Shown: positions 39,545 to 48,692 of the stretch, in pieces | Position numbering within the stretch: position 1 is the first letter of the stretch | How the letters are laid out: each line of letters starts with the position of its first letter | From: Nitriliruptoraceae bacterium | GTDB taxonomy: Bacteria > Actinomycetota > Nitriliruptoria > Nitriliruptorales > Nitriliruptoraceae | NCBI GenBank assembly: GCA_007130695.1 | Contig: SLRZ01000066.1 | Coordinates: 1 to 54,754, forward strand | Direction of reading: 5' to 3' | DNA length: 54,754 nt | Made by a program: the position numbers and the translations under genes | Notes under the pieces: model-generated | Seen by the model: only the letters and a program-made list of their open reading frames with translations | The model's database searches: none | What the model was told of the DNA's origin: nothing

Positions 39545-40426
39545 GTGGCCACCGAAACCGACAACGACACCGAAACCGGACGCGACCGCGAGTTCGACCT
39601 GGCGCGCCACGTCCTGGGTCAGCTCGGCCTGCGTGCCGTGCAGGACGACGACGGCGAGCACCACCTCGATCTCGACCTCGCCCCGGTCCACCTCGACGAC
39701 GAGGGGCACCTCGACTTCGGCGTGCTCGGTGTCTTCCTCGACATGGCCTCCTCACAGCCTCCCGAGATGCGCGGCGTCGGGCCGTGGCTGCACGCCGACA
39801 TGACCATCCACCGGCTGCGTGCGCCACGGGGTGACCGGCTGCGCACCGCCCCTCGGATGGCACGGATGGGTCGACGGACCGGCATCGTCGAGATCGAGGT
39901 CCACGACGACACGGGGGTCCACGTCGCCCGCAGCGTGCAGGAGGTCGCCTTCCCGCAGGGGGCACGGACCACGCCGACGCACGACGACGCCGGGGCGCGC
40001 GAGCGTTTCCGTCGGGTGTTCGACGGCCAGTGTCGGCTCGACGGACCGCTGCCGCAGGTGCTCGAGGTCGGACGCGGGCCGGACGAGGACGGCCGACCCG
40101 GCTGGTCGATGCCGCTCAGCGAGATCGCGCGCAACGGCTTCGGGGCGCTGCACGGCGGATCGGCCACCACGCTGGTCGACGCGGCGGCCGCCGGTGCCGT
40201 CGGTGAGCAGACGGGCCACGGGGCGCGAACGCTGAACGCCGCCGTGCGCTACCTCGCCGCCGGCGCCAAGGGCCCCTTCCGGGCCGAGCCGCAGGTGGTC
40301 GGCTTCGACGGGCGGGTGGCCACGGTCGCCGTATCGGTCCGCGACCTCGGTGCGGACGGGCGGCTGATCATCCTCGCCGACGCGGTGGTCGTCGCCGGTG
40401 ACGGCACGGGCACCGCGGGCGCCTGA
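39545..40426 (+). CDS. PaaI-like double-hotdog thioesterase
   Basis: RNGFGALHGGSATTLVDAAAAGAVGEQTGHGARTLNAAVRYLAAGAKGPFRAEPQVVGFDGRVATVAVSVRD. Confidence 0.8.
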   Translation: MATETDNDTETGRDREFDLARHVLGQLGLRAVQDDDGEHHLDLDLAPVHLDDEGHLDFGVLGVFLDMASSQPPEMRGVGPWLHADMTIHRLRAPRGDRLRTAPRMARMGRRTGIVEIEVHDDTGVHVARSVQEVAFPQGARTTPTHDDAGARERFRRVFDGQCRLDGPLPQVLEVGRGPDEDGRPGWSMPLSEIARNGFGALHGGSATTLVDAAAAGAVGEQTGHGARTLNAAVRYLAAGAKGPFRAEPQVVGFDGRVATVAVSVRDLGADGRLIILADAVVVAGDGTGTAGA

Positions 40427-40480
40427 CCGGAGGACGTCCCCGTCACCGCCACGGCCCGTGCCGGGCGCAGGCGCCGTGTT

Positions 40481-41152
40481 TCAGTCGCGGTGGCCGGCGA
40501 GGTAGAGCAGGACCGCACGCACCCGGCGGTGCACCGCCGCGTCGTCGGCGGGCAGGTCGAGCTTGGTCAGGATGGCGCCGATGTGCTTCTCGACCGCCCG
40601 GTCCGACAGGGTCAGTTCGTCCGCGATCGCGGTGTTCGAACGACCAGCCGCAACGAGGCCCAGGACCTCGAGCTCGCGTGCGGTCAGCCGTGCCAGTGGG
40701 CTGGTGCGCTGGGTGTGGCGCGCAACGACCAGCGCGTCGACCGCCGCCGGGTCGAGGACCGAGCCGCCCCGGGCCACCTCCCCGACAGCGTGCTGCAGTT
40801 GACGCAGGTCACCGACCCGTTCCTTGAGCAGGTAGGCGCGGCCCCGGGCACCCCCGTCGAACAGTCGCAGGGCGTAGTTGGGTTCGACGTACTGCGACAG
40901 GACGACGATGCCCAGCTCGGGACGCTGCTCGGCGAACAGTTCGGCGGCGACGATCCCCTCGTCGGTCCCGGTCGGCGGCATCCGGATGTCGGTGATCACG
41001 ACGTCGGGCTCGTGGCGTTCCACGGCCTCCAGGAGCTCCGGCAGGGTGGCGACGGCGTCGGCGAGCTCCAGGTCCCCGGAGCGTTCGAGGAGCAGTCGCA
41101 GCCCCTCGCGGATGAGGTAGCTGTCCTCGGCGACGACGAGCCGCAGCGCCAT
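40481..41152 (-). CDS. LuxR/NarL-type response regulator
   Basis: MALRLVVAEDSYLIREGLRLLLERSG...VVITDIRMPP...LTARELEVLGLVAAGRSNTAIADELTLSDRAVEKHIGAILTKLDL. Confidence 0.94.
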   Translation of the reverse strand: MALRLVVAEDSYLIREGLRLLLERSGDLELADAVATLPELLEAVERHEPDVVITDIRMPPTGTDEGIVAAELFAEQRPELGIVVLSQYVEPNYALRLFDGGARGRAYLLKERVGDLRQLQHAVGEVARGGSVLDPAAVDALVVARHTQRTSPLARLTARELEVLGLVAAGRSNTAIADELTLSDRAVEKHIGAILTKLDLPADDAAVHRRVRAVLLYLAGHRD

Positions 41153-41288
41153 GCATCCCCGCCTGTTCGGTGGGTCCACCCTACTGCCGGGCTTCGCGAC
41201 CGTGGCGGTGCCGGTCGCGGGCCGCGCTGCGCTCATCACAATCGGCCGGCGCTGCAACGTTCCCTCCGGACGCGGCATCTCCATCCGC

Positions 41289-42278
41289 TCATCCATCGAG
41301 GCTGGGGCGGGCCCGCTCCCCAGGGCGGGCCCGCCCGTCGCGCCCCCAGATGGGCTTTGAGGTCCACATTCGTCTGACGGCGAACCACAGGAGTGGGGCC
41401 GCGGCGACTGCGCTCCAGGCCGCGGGGATGTCCACGCGGCCGTAACCGGCGGTCATCGCGACACCGGCGACCGCCACAGCGAGCACCAGCAGTCCGCCGA
41501 CGAGCCGCCAGCCGGTGCTGGCGGGGTCCGCATTGCTGCGGGCCCACTGCGCGGCCGACCAGAACCAGCCGACCAGGAGCGCCAGCACGAGTAGGCCCCC
41601 TCGGGAGACGATGTCGTTGAACGGCACGACCGGCAGCTGCGACCCGCCGGCCACCAGTGCCGGGGGCCCGGTCCCGCCGTAGCGCCAGGCACCGAGGGCT
41701 GCGACGCCGACGGTGACGGCGACGACCGTGGCGATGCCGATCACCGCCCGACGAAGATCCACCGGGTGCCGTGCCGGCCGGCGGGCCCGGCGCGCCAGCC
41801 AGGCGGTCCACCCGACGGCCAGCGCGACGATGGGGGCGCGCGTGCCCTCCTCGGCGCCGTCGACCATCACGGCGAGGTCGTCGTGCACGAACGCCGCCCT
41901 GGCGACGACCGTCACGGGCACCGAAGTGGTGTTGGTGAGCGCGAGCCGGTGCGGGGCCCAGGCGACCTCGCAGCAGCGGAGAAGTTCGTTGAGCTCGATC
42001 GTGGTTGCGGGGCCCGCCACGACCACCACCTCACCGGCGGTCAGGTCCCACAGCCCGACCTCCACGGGGCCATCCGCCTCGACGCGGCCCACCAGCCGGT
42101 GGTAGTGCAGGTCACCGTCGTAGTTCGCGCTCGCGCCGGGCGCCAGCTCGACCGTCTCGTCGACCAGTCGCACGTCGCCGTGGGCGAGGACGGGGGACGC
42201 CGGTGCGAACGGGCCGAGCGCCACCAGCCCTGCCGCGGCGAGCAGGACGGTGACGCCCCGGAGCGAGGGGGGCGCCAT
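41289..42278 (-). CDS. Hypothetical exported membrane protein with predicted N-terminal His after signal peptide
   Basis: MAPPSLRGVTVLLAAAGLVALGPFAPASPVLA/HGDVRLVDE..., C-terminal TM segments; start abuts upstream stop (TGATG). Confidence 0.75.
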   Translation of the reverse strand: MAPPSLRGVTVLLAAAGLVALGPFAPASPVLAHGDVRLVDETVELAPGASANYDGDLHYHRLVGRVEADGPVEVGLWDLTAGEVVVVAGPATTIELNELLRCCEVAWAPHRLALTNTTSVPVTVVARAAFVHDDLAVMVDGAEEGTRAPIVALAVGWTAWLARRARRPARHPVDLRRAVIGIATVVAVTVGVAALGAWRYGGTGPPALVAGGSQLPVVPFNDIVSRGGLLVLALLVGWFWSAAQWARSNADPASTGWRLVGGLLVLAVAVAGVAMTAGYGRVDIPAAWSAVAAAPLLWFAVRRMWTSKPIWGRDGRARPGERARPSLDG

Positions 42279-43036
42279 CAGCGGACCTCGAGCGTCCCGC
42301 GCATCTCCTCGTGACCGGGGATGTCGCAGATGACCTCGTAGGTGCCGGGCGCGATGTCGACCGGGATGCGCACGCCCTGGCTGGCGGGGATCACGACGTC
42401 GAGGTCGGTGCCCTCGACGGTGTAGGTGTGACGGAACGGTTCCTGGTTGTCGACGAAGAGGGTGTCGCCGGCGTCGACGACCGTGTGGTCGGGGAAGTCG
42501 TGTTCCGTGATGGCGACCTCGACGTCGCCGGACTCGATCTCCTCACCGGTACTGGCCAGCGAGGCCACGGTGCCCACGAGCAGGACGACGCCCGTAAGGA
42601 CGACGGCCGCGGCCCCGAGGCGCCGGGCGCCCGCCGCAGCGGCTGCGCGCAGGACCTGGACCGCCGCCACCACCGCGAGCAGTCGACCGCCGAGGGCGAC
42701 CGCGGCATGGACGAAGTCGAGCCCGGAGGAGGGGTGTGCCAGGTGTTCGGCCGTCCCCAGGCCGCCGATGCCGACCAGCAGGCTGATGGCGCCGAGGACG
42801 ACCACCCCGGTGCGGGGCAGCCACCGCAGCAGCCCGAGCCCGATCCCGACGACGACCGCGCTGATCGCCAGCGGTGGGATGATCGTGGGGATCAGGGCCA
42901 TGAAGATCACGTCGACGGCGGTGAAGACGCCGACGGTCCAGATCAGCAGGCGTCGCCAGGCGGCGGCACCCTCGTCACCATGGTCGGGTGGCCGTGTGGT
43001 GTCGGGGGTGGAGGGGGTGGGGGCGATGGCGGCCAT
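42278..43036 (-). CDS. Multi-pass membrane protein with C-terminal cupredoxin-like domain
   Basis: TM-rich N-terminus; DTLFVDNQEPFRHTYTVEGTDLDVVIPASQGVRIPVDIAPGTYEVICDIPGHEEMRGTLEVR (His/Cys/His/Met type-1 Cu pattern). Confidence 0.85.
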   Translation of the reverse strand: MAAIAPTPSTPDTTRPPDHGDEGAAAWRRLLIWTVGVFTAVDVIFMALIPTIIPPLAISAVVVGIGLGLLRWLPRTGVVVLGAISLLVGIGGLGTAEHLAHPSSGLDFVHAAVALGGRLLAVVAAVQVLRAAAAAGARRLGAAAVVLTGVVLLVGTVASLASTGEEIESGDVEVAITEHDFPDHTVVDAGDTLFVDNQEPFRHTYTVEGTDLDVVIPASQGVRIPVDIAPGTYEVICDIPGHEEMRGTLEVR

Positions 43037-43123
43037 GGTCGGTCCTGTCGTGGGCGGGCCTCAGCCTGCGCCCGCCACGGCCCGGGGGACAGGGCGCGGG
43101 CACGCGCGTCGGCCGGGTGCCGC

Positions 43124-43153
43124 CCCCACCGTCGGCGGTGGGGTGTGCACCCC
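43124..43153. promoter_or_regulatory. Overlapping inverted repeats CCCCACCG-TCGG-CGGTGGGG and GGGGTG-TG-CACCCC
   Basis: Located between divergent cupredoxin gene (start 43036) and sensor kinase (start 43207). Confidence 0.55.
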
Positions 43154-43206
43154 TTCCCTTTTCGTGCGCCGATGGGGATGATGTCGTCGGGGGTCGAGGA
43201 ACACGG

Positions 43207-45426
43207 ATGACGGCGGATCGTTGGCGCACGGCGGCGACGGTGCTGGGCACCGCGCTGGTCGCGGCCGCCCTCGGGTCGATGCTCGTCCGCGGCCGGCCCC
43301 TCGAGGCGTACTACGCACTCTGGATGGTCCACAACGCACCGGTCGCCCTCATGGGCCTGTGGGTGGGCGCGCTGGTCCTGCGTACGCGGCCCGGCAACAC
43401 CCTGGGCCGGCTGCTGGTGCTGTCGGGGATGCTCTGGGCGAGCCACGTGGCGGCGATGGCACTCGCCGACCACGGGTTCGTCGCGGCGGGCCACGTCGCG
43501 GACCTCAACGACCTGGCGTTCGTGCCGGCCGAGCTGCCCCTGTCGACCACGCTGCCGCGATGGTTCGCCTCCTGGGTCTGGGTGCCGGCGGCCACGCTGT
43601 TCGTCACACTCCTGCTCGCCCTGTTTCCCGACGGTCGTTATCCCGGACCGAAGTGGCGGTGGATCGGCCCGGTGGCGCTGGTCGGAGCGACGCTGTTCGC
43701 GTCGGCGTTCGCGATCACCGCCTGGCCGTGGGTGTCCACGCCGATTCGCGTCAACGACCCTCCGGGCGGAACCCCGCTGGTGGACGGCCTGATCGTCGTC
43801 GGTGGGGGACTGGTCGTGACGGCGGCCCTGGGCACGGTCGGTTCGCTCGTGGTGCGCTGGCGAACGGTGACCGGTGAGCAACGGCGTCAGCTGCGCGCCG
43901 TGCTGGTCGCCGGGGGCGCCATGGCGATGGTGTTGACCCTGTTGTGGCCGTGGCAGGCCGTCTGGGTCCCGGTGGGCCTGGTGTCGATAGTCGTCTTCCT
44001 CGTCACCTACACGGTCGCCATCGCCCGTTACCGGTTGCACGACCTCGATGTCGTCCTCAACAAGGCGTTGGTGGCCACCCTCCTCGCGACACTGGTCATG
44101 GCGGGCTACGTCGGAATCGTCGTCGGGGTGGGGACCCTGGTCGACTGGGGTGGTGAACAGCGGATGCTGTCCCTGCTGGCGGTCGGCGTGGTGGCCGTCG
44201 GCTTCGAGCCCGCCCGCCGCCGGGTGCGGCTGGTGGTCGACCGCACGCTGTACGGGCGCGACGGGGACGCCTACGCGGTGCTCTCCGGCCTCGCGACGAG
44301 CCTGCGGAGGGCCGACTCCGAGGAGCAACTGCTCGACCACGTCGCCGAGCGGCTCGCCCGGAGCACCGCGGCCGACGCCGCCGTGGTCGTCGTCGACATC
44401 GACGGGTCGCCCCAGACACTGGCGGTGCACGGCACCCCGGAGGGAGTGCCGCTGCTGGTCGCGCCGCTGGAGCATCACGGCCGAAGCCTCGGTCAGCTGC
44501 GGCTCCACGGTCGCGGTCCCGGGGTCCTCGCTCCCGATGCCGAATCGCTGACGCGTGACATCGCCGCCACCCTCGGACTGTTGGTGGCCAACCTGCGCCT
44601 GCGTCGCGAGCTGCAGGTGCAGGTCACGGAGCTGCAGCGTTCCCGACAGCGTCTCGTGCGGGTCCACGACGAGGCGCGGCGCGAGCTGGAACGTGACCTG
44701 CACGACGGTGCGCAGGCACGGCTGGTGGCACTGCGGCTGCGCCTGGGCCTGGCCGCCGAACTGGCGGCCCTCCCGCAGGCGGACCGCGCGCCCGCGGGAG
44801 GGCGTCTGCGCGCGGAGCTCGATGCACTGGCCGCCGACGTGGAGGAGGCGCTGGCCGAGCTCCGGCAGTTGTCGCACGGGCTCCACCCGGCCGTGCTGCA
44901 GAGCGCCGGCCTCGTCGAGGCGCTGCGCCGCGCCGTGGAGGGCCTGCCCCTGCCGGTGAGGGTCGAAGGGCCCACCGAGCGGCGCTTCGGGCACACGGTC
45001 GAAGCGGCCGTGTACTTCGCCTGCCTCGAAGCGGTGCAGAACGCGGTGAAGCACGGTGCGAGGGAACGGGTGGAGATCCGGGTCAGTGCCGACGAGCGAG
45101 AGCTCTACTTCGAGGTGTGCGACGACGGGCCGGGCTGGGATCCGGCAGCAGTGCCGGGCGGTCGTGGACTGACGAACCTCGGCGACCGGATCGGCGCGGT
45201 CGACGGCACGTTCGAGGTGCTGGCTGCCCCCGGTCGCGGCACCGTCGTCCGCGGCGTCGTCCCGGTGGGCGGCGGCGTGGCCGACACGGCACCCCTCGCC
45301 GGCGAACTCACCGGCCGGGTTTCAGGGGACGGGCCGGGCGCCCGCACGACGACGCCGGGACTTCCTGCGACCGCCGTCGGGCAGGGCGACGTGCGACAGG
45401 GACCACCGGCCGACGCCACAGCGTGA
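43207..45426 (+). CDS. Membrane sensor histidine kinase (HisKA_3 type, GAF-like region)
   Basis: N-terminal TM segments; ELERDLHDGAQARLVALRLRLGLA; ELRQLSHGLHPAVLQSAGLVEALRR; HATPase CDDGPGWDPAAVPGGRGLTNLGDRIGAVDG. Confidence 0.93.
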   Translation: MTADRWRTAATVLGTALVAAALGSMLVRGRPLEAYYALWMVHNAPVALMGLWVGALVLRTRPGNTLGRLLVLSGMLWASHVAAMALADHGFVAAGHVADLNDLAFVPAELPLSTTLPRWFASWVWVPAATLFVTLLLALFPDGRYPGPKWRWIGPVALVGATLFASAFAITAWPWVSTPIRVNDPPGGTPLVDGLIVVGGGLVVTAALGTVGSLVVRWRTVTGEQRRQLRAVLVAGGAMAMVLTLLWPWQAVWVPVGLVSIVVFLVTYTVAIARYRLHDLDVVLNKALVATLLATLVMAGYVGIVVGVGTLVDWGGEQRMLSLLAVGVVAVGFEPARRRVRLVVDRTLYGRDGDAYAVLSGLATSLRRADSEEQLLDHVAERLARSTAADAAVVVVDIDGSPQTLAVHGTPEGVPLLVAPLEHHGRSLGQLRLHGRGPGVLAPDAESLTRDIAATLGLLVANLRLRRELQVQVTELQRSRQRLVRVHDEARRELERDLHDGAQARLVALRLRLGLAAELAALPQADRAPAGGRLRAELDALAADVEEALAELRQLSHGLHPAVLQSAGLVEALRRAVEGLPLPVRVEGPTERRFGHTVEAAVYFACLEAVQNAVKHGARERVEIRVSADERELYFEVCDDGPGWDPAAVPGGRGLTNLGDRIGAVDGTFEVLAAPGRGTVVRGVVPVGGGVADTAPLAGELTGRVSGDGPGARTTTPGLPATAVGQGDVRQGPPADATA

Positions 45427-45445
45427 CGTCGGCCGGTGGGCCCTG
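45397..45445. terminator. Bidirectional terminator-like hairpin overlapping 3' end of the kinase gene
   Basis: CAGGGaCCACCGGCCGACG-N11-CGTCGGCCGGTGGgCCCTG, 19-bp arms with one mismatch between convergent genes. Confidence 0.75.
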
Positions 45446-45460
45446 CACTTCCCGGTCAGG

Positions 45461-45973
45461 TCAGCAGCTGATGCTGGGGTTGTAATCGGCGAACATCCCT
45501 GCGGGGTTGTTCGCCCAGACCCAAACGTGCAGGGCCGGGCCGGCCGGGCCGGGCTGGAAGGGCTGCCCGAACATGGTCTCGTCGGCATCGGTGCTGAGGT
45601 ACTCGACACCGACGAGCCGCAACCCGATGTCCGGGTCGGGGATGTAGAGCAGGGCTTGGGGCCGGGTCGGGTCGAGATCGTCGCCGGACAGCCCCAGCAG
45701 CTCCAGGTTCACGTAGTGGTAGCCCATGGTTCCTAGGTCGGGATGGACCACGCACGGGGTGGCGGGGACGTAGTCGTCCTCCAGGGCGACGGTGACGTCG
45801 TGATAGCGGGCGGTGGCGGCGCGCACGGCGGCCAGCTGCGCCCCGAGGCTGGGGTCGCTCGCACCGTGGGCATGCCCCGGGGCGTTCCCGGGGGCGTTCG
45901 AGCGGGCCGTCGCCGGCCCGGCGACCAGTCCGACGAGCAGCAGTGAGAACAGCAGCAGAGAGGTCTTGCGCAT
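45461..45973 (-). CDS. Secreted hypothetical protein
   Basis: Signal peptide MRKTSLLLFSLLLVGLVAGPATARS; conserved-looking GTMGYHYVN...ALLYIPDPD...GVEYL. Confidence 0.8.
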   Translation of the reverse strand: MRKTSLLLFSLLLVGLVAGPATARSNAPGNAPGHAHGASDPSLGAQLAAVRAATARYHDVTVALEDDYVPATPCVVHPDLGTMGYHYVNLELLGLSGDDLDPTRPQALLYIPDPDIGLRLVGVEYLSTDADETMFGQPFQPGPAGPALHVWVWANNPAGMFADYNPSISC

Positions 45974-46050
45974 GGGGTACCTCCTGGATGGCGCCGTGGT
46001 CGGCGCGCGGTTGGTACGCCGATCCTGGGCCGTGCGGTGCCGACCGCCCA

Positions 46051-46063
46051 GGGTGTGAACCCC
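46051..46063. promoter_or_regulatory. GGGTGTGAACCCC box, near-identical to the box at 43141
   Basis: 78 bp upstream of ATG 45973(-). Confidence 0.45.
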
Positions 46064-46252
46064 CCTCTGTGGGTGGGGCTGCCCGCTGATAGACCGGGGG
46101 GAGCCTCGCCCCTGGGCTCGCGTGACACGCGCCACCTGCATCGAGGCCGTCCACCAGCCGGTATGTCCCCCCGGCAGCTCCGACGTCGTGCAACGATGTG
46201 ACGTTCGCGGGCACCATCCCGCGATTTGCCCCAGGCGGCGGGCCAACTCGGG

Positions 46253-47680
46253 TTAGTCCCGGTCGGGCATGATGTTCTGGTGCAGGCGGAACAGGTTGTC
46301 GGGGTCGAGGCGCCGCTTGAGCTCGCGGAGCCGCGCGTAGTTCGCCTCGCCGTGGGCGGCCCGCAGCGTCTGCTCACCGTCCTCGAGGAATCCCGGGAAG
46401 TTGAGGTACTCGCGCCCCGTCGACAGGCGCTCGAAGGCCCCGACACAGGCCCGGGTCCAGGCGACGTTGGTGTCGTCGTCGGCCGGGTCGGTCCAGTTGG
46501 CCTCGATGCCCAACAGGAAGGGGGCACTGCGGTCGCCGTAGGCGGTCGCGTCGGGGGCCACGCGGGACATCGCACCGCCGTGATGCCACAGATCGAGGGT
46601 GGTCAGCGGTGAGGGGCGCGAGTGCAGCCACTCGATCGTGCGCCCGATCACCTCGTCGGACAGGCCGGGCAGGTGCAGCGAGCGCCAGTAGTAGCGCCTC
46701 CCGTCGGGGTAGTCGGCGTCGAACAGCTGCTGGAGTTCGACATAGGGCACGGGACCGCTGAGGTCGGCGATCGGGTCGTCGAGATCCCGGAGCGGCTGGA
46801 CGAGCGCCTCAGCGCTGGCGGGATCGGTGGCCGCGCAGGCCGCCAGGATCACGCAGGGCTCGCCCCAGTGCTCCCGCGGGAAGTCCTCCCCCGCCGGGAC
46901 GCTGCCGCACTCGACGATCGACGAGACCTCGTCGGGCAGGTCGGCCGTCCAGTCCCGGTAGGCACGCAGGACCTCCTCGGCCCGCTCGGCGTCGTGGACG
47001 ACGATCGCGGCGAAGACCTCCGGCCCGACCGCATGGAGCTGGTACGTGAACTCGGTGACGACACCGAAGTTGCCACCGCCCCCGCGCAGACCCCACAGCA
47101 GGTCGGGGTCACTCTGCTCGTCGACCCGGCGGACCGTGCCGTCGGCGGCGACCAGCGTGGCGGCCACGAGGTTGTCGCAGGTCAGGCCGTGTTTGCGGCG
47201 CAGCCAGCCGATCCCGCCACTCAGCGTCAGCCCGCCGATGCCGGTCTGCGACACGACGCCGCCCGGTGTGGCCAGCCCGTGCTCCTGCGTGGCTGCGTCG
47301 AGGTCCGCGAAGGTCGCCCCACCGTCGGCGCGCGCACGCCGGACGGCGGGATCCACCTCGACGGCGTTCATGTCGGACAGGTCGACGACGATCCCGCCGT
47401 CGACGCCGGCGGTGCCGGCGACGTTGTGGCCGCCGCCACGGACGGCAAGCAGCAGGTCGCGCTCAGCCGCGAACCGCACGACCGCGCTGACGTCGTCGGT
47501 GGTGGCGCACCGCACGATCGCGGCCGGGCGGCGGCGGGTCATCCCGTTCCACAGCGTGCGTACCTGGTCGTAGTCGCTCTCGCCCTCGCGGATCAGCCTG
47601 CCCGCGAGGTGGTCGGCGAGGCCGTCGAGTTCGCCGTCGAGGCGGACCGTCTCGCCGGTGACGGTGGTCATGACGCTCAT
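46253..47680 (-). CDS. FAD-binding oxidoreductase (berberine-bridge-enzyme-like)
   Basis: LLLAVRGGGHNVAGTAGVDGGIVVDLSDMNAVEVDP...GGIGWLRRKHGLTCDNL...NLFRLHQNI. Confidence 0.94.
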   Translation of the reverse strand: MSVMTTVTGETVRLDGELDGLADHLAGRLIREGESDYDQVRTLWNGMTRRRPAAIVRCATTDDVSAVVRFAAERDLLLAVRGGGHNVAGTAGVDGGIVVDLSDMNAVEVDPAVRRARADGGATFADLDAATQEHGLATPGGVVSQTGIGGLTLSGGIGWLRRKHGLTCDNLVAATLVAADGTVRRVDEQSDPDLLWGLRGGGGNFGVVTEFTYQLHAVGPEVFAAIVVHDAERAEEVLRAYRDWTADLPDEVSSIVECGSVPAGEDFPREHWGEPCVILAACAATDPASAEALVQPLRDLDDPIADLSGPVPYVELQQLFDADYPDGRRYYWRSLHLPGLSDEVIGRTIEWLHSRPSPLTTLDLWHHGGAMSRVAPDATAYGDRSAPFLLGIEANWTDPADDDTNVAWTRACVGAFERLSTGREYLNFPGFLEDGEQTLRAAHGEANYARLRELKRRLDPDNLFRLHQNIMPDRD

Positions 47681-47775
47681 GTCTGTGCTCCTCGTCGGAT
47701 CGCGTCGGCATCCGTGTGGTGTGTGGTCGAGTTGGTGGTGCGTGGTGGCAGGGGCGAAAAGCACGAAGCGGGGTC

Positions 47776-48591
47776 TCACGACCGAGGTCGCTCCCACAAC
47801 GTGAACCGGGTGACGGGCAGGAAGTCGAAGCGGCCGACGAGGACGGGGCGGCTGTCGTCGCTCACGATCGTCACACTGGGCAGATCCGGCGCCCGGGCGA
47901 GGCGGTCGGAGACCAGCGCGCCGTAGTAGCCGCGACCACGGGCGTCGGGTCGGACGGTCGAGAGCAACAGCACGTTCGTGCCGTCGATGAGGGCCTGGCA
48001 ACCGACGGCGACCGCTCGGCGGCCGACGCGCCCGATGATGAAGCGGTAGCGCTCATCGGCCAGGATCGCCGGATCGAACAGCGTGCTCGGCGCGTCCACG
48101 TCGGTGAGGGGGAACGCGTCCACCGCGACGGTGCACCACTCGGCCAGCTCGCTCTTGGTCGTGACCTCCGCCACCGTGAGGTGCCCGGGTCGGCGTCGCT
48201 CGACGGGGAGCCCGGCCGGTCGGTACAGCAGGGGAGGGTGGCCCTGCAGCCTCCAGCCGCGTCCGGTCAGGTCGGGGGTCGGCCACGGAGACCACAGCAG
48301 CGTGGCGCCGGTGCCGTGGCCGTCGTAGAACCGCTCGATCCGCCCGACAGTCGTGCCGAAGGTGTCGTCGCGTGCCGGCTGCAGCTGGGTGGCGCTGTTG
48401 AACAGTCCCGCCGGTCGCCCGAGGTCCACGGCGCTGAACCGGTCATCCCGGTGGAGACGGCCGCCAGCGACCTGGCCGAGCGACTCCCATGTCGCGGTCA
48501 TGGCCAGCACACCGCGCCGCACCAGGGTGTCGTCGGTGGGGGTGTCCGGCTCCCATCCGGTCTCGAGGGCCGGCAGGGTCTCGGTGGTCAT
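47776..48591 (-). CDS. GNAT-like N-acetyltransferase
   Basis: VLLLSTVRPDARGRGYYGALVSDRLARAPDLPSVTIVSDD (acetyl-CoA binding R/Q-x-x-G-x-G/A-like). Confidence 0.7.
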   Translation of the reverse strand: MTTETLPALETGWEPDTPTDDTLVRRGVLAMTATWESLGQVAGGRLHRDDRFSAVDLGRPAGLFNSATQLQPARDDTFGTTVGRIERFYDGHGTGATLLWSPWPTPDLTGRGWRLQGHPPLLYRPAGLPVERRRPGHLTVAEVTTKSELAEWCTVAVDAFPLTDVDAPSTLFDPAILADERYRFIIGRVGRRAVAVGCQALIDGTNVLLLSTVRPDARGRGYYGALVSDRLARAPDLPSVTIVSDDSRPVLVGRFDFLPVTRFTLWERPRS

Positions 48592-48641
48592 CGAAAGGCT
48601 CCGCGAATCGGTACTGCATCCACCTCGACCGTGTCACGTGG

Positions 48642-48692
48642 GGTTGCAGACCGGTTCCACCCCGGTTGCAGCCGGGTGCCCGCCGGGTTCGG
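48642..48692. promoter_or_regulatory. Five heptameric direct repeats at 11-bp period (putative SARP operator)
   Basis: GGTTGCA(48642) GGTTCCA(48653) GGTTGCA(48664) GGTGCCC(48675) GGTTCGG(48686). Confidence 0.78.

Noticed and set aside
42943-45054. 703-aa antisense ORF opposite the sensor kinase
   Set aside because: Q/R/H/G-rich shadow frame with no motif.
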